Assembly: GCA_905221605.1 (NCBI GenBank)
Contig: CAJNDS010002068.1
Span: 647,001 to 711,000 of the forward strand
Direction of reading: 5' to 3'
Length of the DNA: 64,000 nt
DNA from: Symbiodinium natans
Taxonomy: Eukaryota; Sar; Dinophyceae; Suessiales; Symbiodiniaceae
The notes beneath the pieces are model-generated. The model was not told the origin of the DNA. It did not search any database and was given only the letters and a program-made list of their open reading frames with translations. This document shows positions 21,015-33,530 of the stretch, piece by piece; position 1 is the first letter of the stretch, and each line of letters starts with the position of its first letter. Position numbers and translations under genes: made by a program.

Positions 21015-21155
21015 TGAGGCCCTAAACTCCCTTAAAATCTCTAAGCGTTAAGTTTCTAAGCATTTTCAGGCCCCTAAACTCCCTTCAAATCTCTAAGCGT
21101 TTGAGGCTCCTAGACTCCCGCACTTTATAAGGCCCCTAAACTCCCTTTTTCCTAG
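21015..21155. repeat. Short tandem repeats of CCCTAAACTCCCTT / TCTCTAAGCGTT units
   Basis: Three to four imperfect copies of a roughly 45-55 bp unit carrying GGCCCCTAAACTCCCTT followed by AATCTCTAAGCGTT. The unit contains a telomere-like CCCTAAA core. Confidence 0.75.
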
Positions 21156-21195
21156 CCCCGGGCTTAGACACGTCGCTTATGCCCGCCCTTTGGGG

Positions 21196-21310
21196 GGCAT
21201 CATGCTCCTGATGCGCCCCCGGGGTCCCGCCCCGGGAGCCGCTGATGCTCCTGATGCGCGCCTGGGGGTCCCGGGCTGGACCCGCTGATGCTCATGATGC
21301 GCGCCAAAAA
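21196..21310. repeat. Three copies of a GATGCTCCTGATGCGC unit
   Basis: CTGATGCTCCTGATGCGC-like words recur three times with GGGTCCCG-rich spacers, unit about 50 bp. The GGTCCCGCCCCGGGAGCC spacer is nearly self-complementary. Confidence 0.7.
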
Positions 21311-21539
21311 ACCACGAAAAAAAAACCGTTCACCGGCGGCACGCGGGGGTCGGCGGCACTGGCGTCCGGCCTAATTCTGCTTCGCAGAAGGCCAGAGGCC
21401 AGCAAGGCTATTCCCGGGACGACCCGGGCTAAAAGGTCCGCATTTGCTCGGTCCTTTGGGGACCTCGCGCTGCCCGATTTAATGGCTACCGCCAGTGCCG
21501 CCGACCCCAAAGCCGCAGCTGGCTGCGAAGGCTAGTCCA

Positions 21540-24500
21540 CCTGGCCAGGAGCCATGGGTCTGCGTGGGGGGTGGGGTGAGGGTTGGGGGTGGTCGAGGGA
21601 TAAGGCCAGAATGGCTTTAAAGTCAGCCGAGAAGCCATGTCCAGGGAGGCCATGACAGTCGAGGGGATGGAGGGATGGGGCCAGGGGAGGGACTGGGCGG
21701 AGTGGCAAGGGTGGAGTGGGGGAGTGGGCGGGGGTGGGCATGGGTGGGCCAATGGGGCCCGGAGCCATGGTGGGGGCCATGGGCGGAAGGGCGGAGGGCG
21801 GAGCGGGCGGAGCAAGCGGAGGGGGCGGGCATGGACTGGGGCCCTTTAAAGTCAGCTGAGAAGCCATGTCCATGGAGGGTGGGGGAGCCATATGAGGCAT
21901 GTCCATGGCAGCCATGGGGGTCGAGTGGGACCATGGGCCAATGGGGGCGGAGCGGGCGGAGCAATTGAGGGGGCCGGCATGGACTGGGGCCCTTTTTATG
22001 TCAGCTGAGAAGCCATGTCCATGGGGGGTGAGGGGGCGAGCGGAGGGGGCGGGCATGGACTGGGGCCCTTCAAAGTCAGCTGACAAGCCATATGTCGTGT
22101 CATGGAGCATGGAGGTCGAGGGGATGGAGAGTGAAACCATGAGCCAATGGGGCCAGGAGCCATGGGTGCATGAGGGGCAAGTCAGCTGAGAAGCCAATGA
22201 GGGGCATGGGCGGGGTGTGTGGGGGGTGGGGGTGAGGCTTGGGTGGAGCAGGAGCCATGTGAGGGGGGAAGGAGCGGGCATGCAATGGGGCCCTTTAAAG
22301 TCAGCTGAGAAGCCATGTCCATGGGGGCCATGGGCTGGGAGCGGGGAGTGGGCGGAGCAAGCGGAGGGGGTGGCATGGGTCGAGGGGATGGAGAGTGGGA
22401 CCATGGGCCAATGGGGCCAGGAGCCATGGTGGGGGCCATGGGGCCAGGAGCCATGGTGGGGGCCATGGGCGGAAGGGCGGAGGGCGGAGCGCGCAGAGCA
22501 AGTGGAGGGGGCGGGCATGGAAAGTCACAAGAGGAGGAATAGGAGGCATGTCCCATGGCAGCCATGGGGGTCGAGTGGGACCATGGGTCAATGGGGAGGC
22601 ATGGTGGGAGGGTTAGGGGGGGAGTAGGCGGAGCGGGAAGGGCGGAGCGGGCGGAGGGGGCGGGCATGCACTTGGAGCCTTTTTTTCGTCAGCTGAGAAG
22701 CCACGTCCAGCCAGCCATGGGGATCGAGTGGGACCATGGGCCAATGGGGGGGGGTCGAGGGGTAGGGTTAGGGGGGGAGTAGGCGGAGCGGGAAGGGCGG
22801 AGCGGGCGGAGCAAGCGGAGGGGGCGGTGGGGGCCATGGGCGGAAGGGCGGAGGGCGGAGCGGGCGGAGCAAGCGGAGGGGGCGGGCATGGACTGGGGCC
22901 CTTTAAAGTCAGCTGAGAAGCCATGTGCATGGGGGAGTCGTATGAGGCATGTCCATGGCAGCCATGGGGGTCGAGTGGGACCATGGGCCAATGGGGCCAG
23001 GAGGCATGGTGGGGGCCATGGTCGAGGGGTTTGGGTTAGGGCGGAGCGGGCGGAGCAAGCAGAGGGGGCGCACTTGGACCCCTTTAAAGTCAGCGTCCAG
23101 CCAAGGGATGGAGGGATGGGGCCAGGGGGGGGACTGGGCGGAGCGACAAGGGTGGAGCGGGGAGTGGGCGGAGCAAGCGGAAGCAAGCGGAGGGGGTGGG
23201 CATGGGTCGAGGGGATGGAGAGTGGGACCATGGGTGAATGGGGCCAGCAGCCATGGTGGGGGCCATGGGCGGAAGGGCGGAGGGCGGAGCGGGCGGAGCA
23301 AGCGGAGGGGGTGGGCCTGGACTGAGAAGCCATGTCTATGGGGGGTGGGCAGGAGCCATATGAGGCATGTCCATGGCAGCCATGGGGGTCGAGTGGGACC
23401 ATGGGCCAATGGGGCCAGGAGGCATGGTGGGGCGGGCGGAGCAAGCGGAGGGGGCGGTGCGGGCCATGGGCGGAAGGGCGGAGCGGGCGGAGCAAGCGGA
23501 GGGGGCGGGCATGGACTGCGGCCCTTTAAAGTCAGCTGAGAAGCATGTCCATGGGAGGTGGGCAGGAGCCATATATGAGGGATGTCCATGGGCCAGGGAG
23601 GTCGAGTGGGACCATGGACCAATGGGGCCAGGAGGCATGGTGGGGGCCATGGGGGTCGAGGGGTAGGGTTACGGGGGGAGTAGGCGGAGCGGGAAGGGCG
23701 GAGCGGGACGGAGCAAGCGGAGGGGGCGGGCATGCGCTTAGAGCCCTTTAAAGTCAGCTGAGAAGCCATGTCCATGGAGCATGGAGGTCGAGGGGATGGA
23801 GAGGGAAACCATGAGCCAATGGGGCCAGGAGCCATGGGTCCATGAGGGGCATGGGCGGGTGCGTGAGGGGTGGGGGTGGCAGCAAGAGGAGGGGGGCGGG
23901 CGGGGAAGGAGCGGGCATGCACTGGGGCCCTTTAAAGTCAGCTGAGAAGCCATGTCATGGGGGTCGAGGGGTAGGCGGCCAGGGCGGGAGTAGGCGTAGC
24001 GGGCGGAGCGGAGGGGGCGAGCATGCACTGGGCCATGTCCATGGACCATGGGGGTCGATGGGATGGAGTGCGGGGTGCGTGGGTGGTGAAGGTAGGGCAA
24101 GCGGCGGGGGTGGGGCCAGCAAGCGGAGGGGGCGGCATGCACTGGCGCCCTTTATGTCCATGGAGCATGGAGGTCGAGGGGATGGAGAGTGGGAAGCCAA
24201 TGAGGGGCATGGGCGGGGTGCGTGGGGGGTGGGGGTGAGGGTTGGGTGGAGCAGGAGCCATGTGAGGGGGGAAGGAGCGGGCATGCACTGGGGCCCTTTA
24301 AAGTCAGCTGAGAAGCCATGTCCAGGGGGGCCATGGGGGTCGAGGGGTAGGCGGCCAGGGGGGGAGTAGGCGTAGCGGGCGGAGCGGAGGGGGCGAGCAT
24401 GGGCCATGTCCATGGACCATGCATGGGGGTCGATGGGATGCAGTGCGGGGTGCGTTGGTGGTAAAGGTAGGGCAAGCGGCGGGGAGCGGGGTGCGTGGGT

Positions 24501-24560
24501 GGTGGGGGTAGGGCAAGCGGGCGGGCATGCACTGGGGCCCGGTCGAGCTTTGGATGGAGT
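21540..24560. repeat. 3-kb GC-rich complex tandem repeat block
   Basis: About sixteen diverged copies of an anchor word related to CCCTTTAAAGTCAGCTGAGA followed by AGCCATGTCCATGG are separated by variable spacers made of GCAGCCATGGGGGTCGAGTG, GGACCATGGGCCAATGGGG, CATGGTGGGGGCCATGGGCG and GCGGGCGGAGCAAGCGGAGG modules. Spacing ranges from about 75 to 240 bp, so the array is modular rather than a simple satellite. Strong purine bias on the plus strand and many CCATGG palindromes. Long open frames on both strands (for example 22689-23495 minus) arise from the composition and are not genes. Confidence 0.9.
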
Positions 24561-24611
24561 AGGTGGTAGGGGCAATGGGTCTTCACTGACGCCGCCCCCC
24601 TAGGGGTCGGC

Positions 24612-24634
24612 GGATATATATATATATATATATA
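24612..24634. repeat. (TA)n microsatellite, right edge of repeat block
   Basis: A second, shorter TA tract closes the repeat block that started at 20.9 kb. Confidence 0.9.
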
Positions 24635-24639
24635 ATATG

Positions 24640-27600
24640 TGTTCATACACATGTATTTTGTATGTATGTGTTATTCAGGACAAAATAAACAAACTAAACT
24701 GCCCAGCAATTCTAACTACAGATGCCCTTTCTTACTCCTGCACGGTTTTCCTGCCTGTGCTGATTGAAGTGGGAGTGAAGCCGCTGCTTTCTGCTGCCAT
24801 CTTTGCTCTTCCCCTTCTGTGATGAGGCCGCCGAGTTCTCACTGCACTTGCCATCGCTTCACTGGATCTGGTTGCTCTTGCCTGCGGCGCATTGCGCTCA
24901 GCAGTGCGGAGTGGAGGAATTTGGGGCTTGGGGATTAGCCGATGTCACGTCTGTTCGCATTCGTCATAGAACGGAGGTTGGGCACCGCGTGCGAGCTCCT
25001 CTCACTGGGGCCTCGGACTCTGGGCCTGAGGTGCCAAGCTTCCAGGCTCGGAGCTTCAGCAAGATGTTCTGCGTTTGTCCATCCTGATTGCTGCATATCC
25101 CTACATATCTACCTTGGCACAAACTAGTTGCCTACGTAGTTGTGTTCGACTGGACTGCCGCGAAGCGCAGCAGGCTTTTCCAGCTTCCTCCTCCTGGTCA
25201 TTTGGAGGCACAGCTGCGCAGGGTCGGGGAGCCTTCCAGGCTAGGGCGTTGAACGCTTTGATCTTTTGCATACCGATGTGATGTAGTTTCGCATGCGCTT
25301 TGCATAGTTACAGGGCAGAACTTCACCCATGCTCAGGCGGTTTGCGCCATCAGAGCTCTGGGCACGGTCGCAATTCTCGGGTTGCCTGGCTGCCATGGGC
25401 TCCTTTCGGGCAAGTCAATCGGAACGAAGATCAGGCGCAGCATTAGACTAGTGACTAGTGAAGCAAGGGTAAGTTGAAGGTCGTGGCCATGTCCTGGCAG
25501 CCTGTCTGACACGGAAAGCCAGGGAGGGAGGCGGGAGACCAGGGAGCATGCGCAGTAGAAAAGCAAAGGCTCTCATTGTCGCGCAGTCAGGGCCGGAACT
25601 CCGGGCACGTCGGGGCTGAAGTGAATACCCCTGAAGCCGCGTTCATGCCTGATCCCGCTTGAATTTGTGATCCCAAAAGAGATGACGCGAGACACCGCGG
25701 CTCATTGCACATTCAAGCTTTCTTTGGGCATGGTGGCTGCCTCGAATCAAGTAAACGACGGTTGCTCCTAGCAGCTGAGCGTATCACCCTTCCAATGCCC
25801 TGTGATCCAAAGGTTTTTCAACGTGCGCAGACAGAGAGTTCGTCGTGCGCATTAGCCATGTGCACTTCAGTCTGGTCAGGGTCATCGACAGTGACCGAAG
25901 AGGTCGCCGCACCCCATATGGAAACGGCCCCCCTGGGATCACTCCGTGATCACGGCTGTCGCTGCTGCCAATGCATCCTTCACACGATCATCAGACATGT
26001 CCAGCAGGGCACCCGACGGGCTTCTAGGCCGGTAGGACGGACCTGCTGCCCTGACCACGCATTTGCGAAGTGCAGCAAGATCAGGCCATGTTTGTCAAGA
26101 CCTCGCCCCTTACCGAAGATGTTTAGTCTCACCAATGCAGTCAAGGTACCACGTGTTCTTCCTCAAGCGCGACTTGGGTAAGGCTGGTTGCTCAGTTCCA
26201 TTCAGTGCGAGCTTGACGGCTGAGCATGTTGATGTTGGAGCCTTTATGATCGGTTGCTTCGTGTTTTCGATCTAGTTGTTTGGGTTCTAAGGCCGGCTTT
26301 CAAGAGGCTTTCGGGGGTTGTGGCACTATAAGTCCGACGTTGAAACCCCCTGCAGCCCGAAACCCTAGCACCCATTGCGGTTTAGGGGTTTGGGTTTTGA
26401 GATTAGGGGTTACTATGGTTTAATATGGTTTACTTGGGAGGTTGCGTCCATGCCATGGCTGGCCCGGCGGGTGCAGCACCTTGGCACAGAGAGGAAGCCC
26501 TGCACCCCAAATTCGAGATTTTGGCTTTTGAGATTAGGCAGTGTAGGGTTTAGGGTTTAGGGTGCACTTCAAGGCGCAGCAGCGTAGAGGCATGAAAGCC
26601 CTTAAGGCCCCAGAAGCCCTGAAGGCCCCAGAAAATTTCAAAGCAACATGTAGAGAAGCTGGGCAGTGCCTGCCTAGAATTTCCGGAAGCCAAGAGACGT
26701 CGCCTGCGAGAGACACAGCTGCACAGCTTCATGTCAAGGGACACGTATCCCACAGATCAAGTACAGCTGAAGCTGTGCATGACAGCTGGGCCGTGCCCAA
26801 AGAAGGGTGGATGAAGGGGCTTCGCAAGGCTTGCGGCGAGTTGCAGTGCTGGGACTTGCACGCAGAAGAAGACAGCACAAGCTACACGGAGCTGCAGTCG
26901 AGGATACAAGGAAGCACTGGAGCAATCTAAGAGGGCGGAGGCCGAGGCGGGCATGCCCTGGCACAGGAGCAACGTGCAGAGGCAGAAAAGCACGTGCCGA
27001 AGCTGAAGCCAAGCGTGCTGACGGCGAAGCTCAACGGTTCGATGTGTTTGCTAACGTTCTTGGAGCAGCACTCTGTATACAGAGCCGGCACGAACTGCTG
27101 AGCCGGTGCCAGCTGCTGAGCCCCCGGTAGTCTGGCGCCAGGTGAGTTCGGGCACGGAGATGACTGAAGTTGCATTGTGCGAAGAGCCGCCGTAACCGGG
27201 GGTGCCGACTTAGCAGCTCCAGCAAGGCGAGTTGGATGATCAGCCCACAAGCCTGCCGGCATCTTCAACTTTTGGCTTCTCTGCGAAGGCACACGGGCCA
27301 CACGGGAGCCCGGGAGCTGCATCTGCAGAGAGGCTGCCGTCCAGAGTTTGCTGCGTGAAAGCTCCGGACGCAAAGGACAAGGTGCCAAGCGCTCGACTTC
27401 GGCCTGAAGATGCTCGCTCCAGTTTCGCGCCAAAGAGGCGGCCCTCTTGTTGCCCGTGCGGCCTGAAGAACCAGACTTCTTGCAACTCAAGTCCTGCTCG
27501 CTCCAAGTTTAACAGGCGGCCCTCTTGTTGCTTATGTTTTTCTCATGTACAGCTTTTTGAACTGGTGCTTTTTCGGAAGGACTTGCAGGACGAGATGAGC

Positions 27601-29021
27601 CGGGACGGAGAAGATAACTGCGCACAGAAACTCTAAAGCATAAACCCCCAACTCCACGGACGATCCTCTTTTCGGGCCTTGAACGCTTTGCCATGCGCCA
27701 TGCGTGGGCGCCGCAGGCATGGGTGCATCCTCTACAGTTCCGTCTTCTCCGCCGTTTCAGCGCCGGGTCATGAACAGACGGCGGGGGGCTTCGGGAGTTG
27801 CGCTTGGACACAGCAACGACGGTGCCCCACAAGCCCGAAACCCAACTCTCCAAGGCCCTGAACTGAAAACAATGCCCTGCACATGTGCCCTGTGGCTCGG
27901 CCAACTGAATCCACCTGAGGGATGCTAGGGGAGGTGTAGGTCCAGGGTTCACAGTTCGGGCACAAAAAACATCCCTGAACCCTCTCAGGTCTTAAAGCCT
28001 GGAATCCTCACCCTGAATGCGAGGTATTTCTGATGCGCCGCTCTTACGAGGTCTTTGCAAGTCTGCCGAGGGTTTTAGGCTCTTCCTACAACGAGGATCC
28101 AGGATTATTGTCGAGCATGCCTTTCTTTAGTTCCCCCAAAAGAGACTAGAGTTTGGGACTTCCTCTCCTGCATTGAGTGCGTCAGGTGTCCAGTCCATAC
28201 GTCGCCAGGTCACGTCAAAAGAAATGCTGAGATTGTCAACCCCCTTCAGGGAGCCCTCAGCGTACTTTTCTCATAATCGCAGAGCCCCCATGCACTCCTT
28301 GCTAATCCTTACAAGGCTAAACAGCACTGTAAAGCTTAGACCCTACCCGAAACTCAGAAGCGGCACAAAGACAGGAGCAGCGGCTTCGTGGTGGGGGTGC
28401 TGGCGCATGGCTCCGTTGGGGTGCAGCTCGGGTGAAGAAACAGAAAGAGCTATGTCACGGGAATCGGTTTAGGGTTTAAGATTTAGGGTTCAGAATTTTG
28501 GGTTCAGGGTTTAGGAATGAAATGCATATGGGGATGACAGTAGGGGCAACATATTTTCAATCATCTAGGCTCTTGTTTGTGTCAGATTTTTGATAGATAA
28601 GCACTTCATTAATGCCCCATCCTCCGCAAACCCTAAACCACTGACAGCACCCAAGGTACGACCCTATTTGAAGCAGTGATGGTCACGTGTCATTCATCCC
28701 TCTTCGCACACTCACTCTGCATAGACCCTATATGGGGCTTTCGGGTCACCAGCCTGCACCTGGGGCTACGTGTTTTTCCCGTCCTTCCCTTCGTTTACGA
28801 AGGGTTGTTGAATGTAGAAGGTTGCGCGGCTGTGGCGCAAGGCCCTTCGCCAGGCTTGGATGGTTTTAGGGCATTGGTCTCAGGGAAGTTTAGGGCTCAT
28901 CTTGTTTTCGGCGGCAGTTTGGGGTTCGGGCTCTAGTGTTTTTAGCTTCCCAGGCTCCGCAGAGCCCTTGACTGCTGGAGTCAATTGAAGCCATGTCCAT
29001 GTCCATTTCCGTGTGCAACAG
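24640..29021. other. 4.4 kb without a recognised gene
   Basis: Telomere-like motifs are sparse at 24.7-26.3 kb and then reappear (26,340-26,420; array at 26,543-26,562; 28,470-28,520). Between 26,580 and 27,050 the plus strand encodes Lys/Ala/Glu-rich pieces (for example KAPEALKAPENFKA), suggestive of a decayed helical protein, but with frame changes. Nothing else is supported. Confidence 0.4.
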
Positions 29022-29116
29022 GATCCTGAGTCTGGTTCAACTACACGCATGTCTCAGCGCTGCGCTTGCGACTCTCTCAAATTTTGGGTGGCTGCCGTTG
29101 CCGCATTGCACGCGCA
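29022..29116 (+). CDS. Candidate exon with hydrophobic helix
   Basis: After a CAACAG acceptor the frame reads ILSLVQLHACLSAALATLSN then FGWLPLPHCTR. Hydrophobic enough for a membrane helix. It may belong with 30120, 33443 and 34769 to one membrane protein; no family assigned. Confidence 0.35.
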
Positions 29117-29837
29117 GACAAGGCCAATCCGAAGTTGTTTGGCCGTATCTCTCGCCGTGACAGGTTCCCCCGCTCCTTTTGGCGTATGCAGCCTTCCATC
29201 AAGGCGTGGACACGGGGACGGGGATTACCTCAAGCGGCAATGTGAGGTTGGAAGTTGTGCAGCGGGAGTCTGTTTTTTGTTTTAATTCCCGAACCCATCT
29301 CTAAGCTCTTATGACATCTCGCCTTTAGACCATCCATTGAGCCCTGCAGGCCTGCCACTGCTGCACTTGGACATTGCCTCGCGTACATCCCTACAGGCGC
29401 ATCGTAGCATCGTTTTATGCGGTTTGGGCATGGCCTTTTGAACAGTGGGCGCTTGCCGCTTGAAGCATCGACGCAAGACAAAGCGAAAACCAACGTGGGA
29501 TCTCATTGTTTGACTTTATACCAACGAGCCGGCAGTCAGGACGAGTCGTGTACATGGTCACAACACTCGTGGTCTCGTGGTCGTGTTCCTGTATGAATCA
29601 TGCGAGCTGACACCTGGTCCAGGGCAAGCGGCAGCTCTGCTCCAACTTGGAGGACGCCCTGAATCCAGAGTGCCTCCTAGCCGCGTCAGGTGTATGCTTT
29701 CACTGTGTAGGGCTGCAGGAAGTTGAAGAATGCGCACCACCACTGTGGGCCCGTGAACATGTCAATGCGAAGTTGAGTTGCATGACAGCTACTTTCATTA
29801 TTTCAACTGACCTAAACCCTGCTTGAGGTTGGAATAC

Positions 29838-30001
29838 TTTTGCCAACTGGGCCATCCTCCGCGACGCACAGCTGGATGCCACTGGAGCTGACGGAGCTTT
29901 GTCATGTGTTGTATCGTTTGGTGCAGTTCGAGCAACGATGCCCCCTTTTGACACCACGACCCGCCATGTTTGGACCAGTGGACCCCACGCAGGCAGATAG
30001 C
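29838..30001 (+). CDS. Candidate exon, unknown protein
   Basis: Open frame reading FANWAILRDAQLDATGADGA then LSCVVSFGAVRATMPPFDTT, ending at TAG. Even composition and 54 codons without a stop make coding plausible. The phrase SCVVSFGAV faintly recalls a PPR core, but no tryptophan-helix partner was found nearby. Confidence 0.3.
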
Positions 30002-30119
30002 CCGGAGATTTGCTTTTGGAATTTTGGAAGTGTCCCGCGCCAGGCTTGCATGGTCCTATTGCTCGCGACGGGGACTGCATTCAGAGGTCTCGAACCCGCC
30101 CTAAACCCATCCTAAACCC

Positions 30120-30188
30120 CAAGCTGTTTTGCCGCTCCTAGCCGTGATCGCCCTCAACCTCAACTTGTTTTTTCCACCCAATTCAGGT
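30120..30188 (+). CDS. Candidate exon with membrane helix
   Basis: Frame reads VLPLLAVIALNLNLFFPPNS and ends at the GTTTAGGG that opens the next intron. C-rich CCCTAAACCC lies just before it. The L-A-V-x-x-x-L-N-L-x-x-x-F-[FY]-P pattern occurs in helices of large cation channels; that is a suggestion, not an assignment. Confidence 0.4.
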
Positions 30189-31053
30189 TTAGGGTTTAGG
30201 CATTTCGGCTTTTGGGCTTCCGGGTTGAAGGTCTCTCCAGAAATCTTGCTGCAGACCCCTAGTCGAAACCGGAAAAGCGGGTTGAGAGTTGAGGGTCTTA
30301 GGGCTCCACCACTCGATGGTTCTATGTTAGGACTGGTCAGGATTGGTAGTTTCAACCAATCGTGATCCAGTGATCTTTAGTGACTTTAGTGTTCGGGTTT
30401 TGAACCATAGGGGTATGACTTGCAAAGTATCGAGGCGAAAGCCGACAGGGGGGCTGTTCTAAATCAGGACTTCTTTCTATTTTGAAAGTTAGAGTTTGAC
30501 AACTTTCAAGAAGAGAGAGGATCCTATGATCAGTGTTGTGCATAAGGGATGCCTTCATACGACAGAACCGCCCCTCCACATGCTGGTGAGGTCTTGCGTG
30601 GCATCGCGGGAGACCTCCTTGGACTGGCACTGACGGACCGGAGAGGGATGTAAGGATGAAGGGATGTAACAATCCAACCATGTCCAGAAGAAGTATCCAG
30701 GCAGTCAGCTCTCACAGATCTTCCAACACATGTTCTTCGCGAAGCTGTTTGGATGAGGGGTGTTGCTGTTAGGGTTCTATGCTTGGATTTGGTTGCATAC
30801 CGCCACGGGGTCGTTTGCTTCGCCTTCTTCGATACTTTCATCGTTGCACTGTCCGGCAGCCCGGCAGCCCAGTCTGGCGGGGCAATTTCTTGGTGCGAAA
30901 ACCTCCCATTTGCAGAGACCCTGGTAATCCTAAGATTTGTTTTCTCGCGTGCCTTGTTCAAATTCGAAGTTCAAGCTGTGTTTTTGTGAACAGGGCCATG
31001 GCTGACCAAAGAAACGGCGAATTGGCAAAGGGTTGTTCGAGGATGAAGGGGAG

Positions 31054-31176
31054 ATGAATGAATTTCGGGACTGCCTCGAAGCTCTCAATTTGTCATGTCA
31101 GGGAGCCCTGCTGGCAGTCGCTCTGCAGAGCATCCTGCTTGGTGACCTGGGCGATGAGAACCTGATGCTCGGCTGA
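31054..31176 (+). CDS. Candidate exon or small ORF
   Basis: ATG at 31054 opens MNEFRDCLEALNLSCQGALL then AVALQSILLGDLGDENLMLG and TGA. Leucine-rich and helical; no family recognised. Confidence 0.3.
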   Translation: MNEFRDCLEALNLSCQGALLAVALQSILLGDLGDENLMLG

Positions 31177-31300
31177 GCTCCATGATCCACCCCCCCCTGC
31201 ACTCCTGAATGCCCCCTTTCCCCCACCACTACCCCAGCAATGCCTTCTCTTACCCTATGCTTTGCCCCTGCCTAATCCGAAACCTTACACAAGAAATAAG

Positions 31301-31440
31301 ATGCCATCGTTGCCGGTAAAGAACGTGTGGGAACACTACTTTGTGTCGTATGAGCGCTACAGCTGCGGCGATCTCATTACCAGTCCCTCACTTCACCCGG
31401 GCGCAAGGAGCGCCAGGAGCCTGCGAGACCTCTGCAACGG
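31301..31440 (+). CDS. Candidate exon, unknown protein
   Basis: Follows a C-rich stretch and reads MPSLPVKNVWEHYFVSYERY then SCGDLITSPSLHP. Composition looks coding up to about 31,440. No family recognised. Confidence 0.3.
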
Positions 31441-31499
31441 ATTAAAAGGGAGGGCCCCGCGCGTTTATCCACAAACCCTAAACCCCTGAGACTTGTGGA

Positions 31500-33110
31500 G
31501 CAAGCGGCAGGCGCCATCTGTTCATTTGGGGGGTCTCTAAGGCCACAGCCGGAGGATGTGGGCTTGGGGTGTATTGGGGTTTGGGGTTTAGTGTCAAACT
31601 CACAAGACAGTGGCGCAGGATCTCCGCATGTGACTTCGAGAAAACATCCAACACCCTTCTTCATGAGGCTTTGGTCGCTGCCCTACCGGCGCCTTCCCGA
31701 GACCTTGAGCACTATGCTCCTGGCCACGTGGCTCCCGCAACTCGTGTCCGCAAGGAGACAAAGACCGGCTCCTCAAAGTCTTCCAGCTCATACACTTCTT
31801 TCTGGCTTCTCCTGCAGTCCTCGCCTCTACCTTCTTGAATCCGTGGCAAGCCGAAGCTCTCAACTTGATCTTTAAACCCTGCACTCTGGTAAGCCGGAAG
31901 ACCCCAAACCCTCAACCTGACCTTCACCCAAAACAGCACCGCGCTGCAGGTCGCCGCGTCGCCCAGGGCCCTGCACACTCGCCTTAGCCGCCGCCCTCGC
32001 AGCGCCAAGTGCAGGTTTAGGGTTTAAGGTTTTGGGGCTTACCCTAAACCTTAAAGCCCGGCCTAGAAAAGGTGCACAGGGTTGTTAAAAGAAAGAACCC
32101 GAAAACCCTAAACCCTAAACATCCCCATCGGCTTTCGGCTTCTGTTCTTTGCCGGGGCGCGGCCCTTGGAGCTTCAGGGGTCAGGCAGGCACTGAGCTGC
32201 GTGAATGGCATCAAGATCCGAACCGCTTTTTTTTTGGGTTTAGCTTGAGAGTTTTAGGGTTTTAGGCCTTTAGGAGTGTGGGTTTTGGGTTCGTAGGAAA
32301 GTTTGATCCAAAAGTATGCGGGATGAACTCCGTGCGCTGTGACGCATTTGATTTGGTTGGCACTCCAAGAAGATGCGCGGATCACCCGGACTTCTAGGGC
32401 GCCGGATTCCAAACAAAAAGCTTCCTCCATGTGTGTGTCGGACACCCAATCCCCAAAGCCCCAAACATCAAACCCCCTGCCGCAAAAGCCCTCAAGCCTG
32501 AACCCCCTTCTGCTAGGTGCTCACTGTGCAAGCCGACTGGTTCATCTCGAGCCAGGATGAGGCTGCGTGTGACAAAATCCCTTAAACCAAGCTGGCAGCG
32601 GTCGCTTGCTCCTTTCGCAACTAGGATCCGCATTGTCAGGGGCTTCCTCTGGCCCCCAAATGGAATGCTGAAGATCCGAAGCAGCCTTGCGCAACAAGTG
32701 TCCCTCGCAGCATGCCCTAAAAAAACCACTAAACCCTACAGTTCTAGAGCCCTGACGCCTGAACCTCGAACTATGTAAATCGCAAACCCCTGAACAGGTG
32801 AAGCTGTTTTTTGCTCTTTTAAGCGGTCTACGGTATTCATATGATTTTAACGGGGGAGGAATTTACACGACCTTCAAGGGACAGCGAGGCCCGGCAAATC
32901 GTTTTGAAGGCGCGCCACGCGAAATTTTCTTACGACACCCGAACGATTTGACTTAATTGCGGTCCCCTCTCTGGACCCCCAAACAGTCACAGGGTCCTGC
33001 AAAGCCCGGCAAACTTGACTGTAAAGAGGAGTCCCCTATTAATGCGCCTCCAAAACCCTACAGCATCCCTGAGCCCTGTACGCTCTACACCCTACGCCCT
33101 ACTGAACCCT
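31500..33110. other. Mostly intronic sequence with telomere-like motifs
   Basis: Opposed motif tracts at 31,560-31,590 (G-rich), 31,900-31,930 (C-rich), 32,010-32,060 (both) and a perfect array at 32,104-32,120. A possible exon around 31,610-31,720 (RISACDFEKTSNTLLHEALV) is too weak to list separately. Nothing else seen. Confidence 0.4.
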
Positions 33111-33180
33111 GGAGCACCTGTGCTCTACGAGGTGGCCGCGGTGCAGCTCAGCGGCCGCAAGCGGACTCCTGGGGTGGAGG
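33111..33180 (+). CDS. Candidate exon
   Basis: Frame reads GAPVLYEVAAVQLSGRKRTP. C-rich tracts immediately before and G-rich sequence plus a C18 run after. Coding inferred from flanks and composition. Confidence 0.3.
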
Positions 33181-33442
33181 CAGGGTTTTGGGCCTTTGGG
33201 GGTCCCCCCCCCCCCCCCCGCCCCCCCAAAGTTCTCCCAGTTTGGAATGAACTTCATCAACGTTCGCTCGTCGGAGTCGTTTGGACTCTAGGGAGACACC
33301 TTACACCTTTAATCCGGGCCCATGCCCCAAATTGTCTGACCCTCGAGCTCCCCCAAGGCCCCCTAACCCCTAATGACCCAACAAACCCTCTTGACCCCAA
33401 ACTCTAAGGACCGCCCTAGATCCACTCTGATCCATTCTGACC

Positions 33443-33530
33443 ACGGAGGCTCGGCTGATGTTGGCCTTCGGCTGGGCGCCTCTTGCGGCTTCGGTGCTGT
33501 TGGTGGCCAATGCCGCAGCTGTGCGAGAGA
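33443..33530 (+). CDS. Candidate exon with membrane helix
   Basis: Frame reads TEARLMLAFGWAPLAASVLL then VANAAAVRE. The hydrophobic core suits one membrane helix with a charged end. Strong C-rich upstream flank. It somewhat recalls a helix of anoctamin-type proteins, but that is not firm. Confidence 0.4.

Noticed and set aside
21532-24575. Pro/Ser/His-rich or Gly/Trp-rich open frames up to 337 codons
   Set aside because: Composition artefact of the GC-rich modular repeat; frames on both strands are equally open and none starts or ends at a gene-like boundary.
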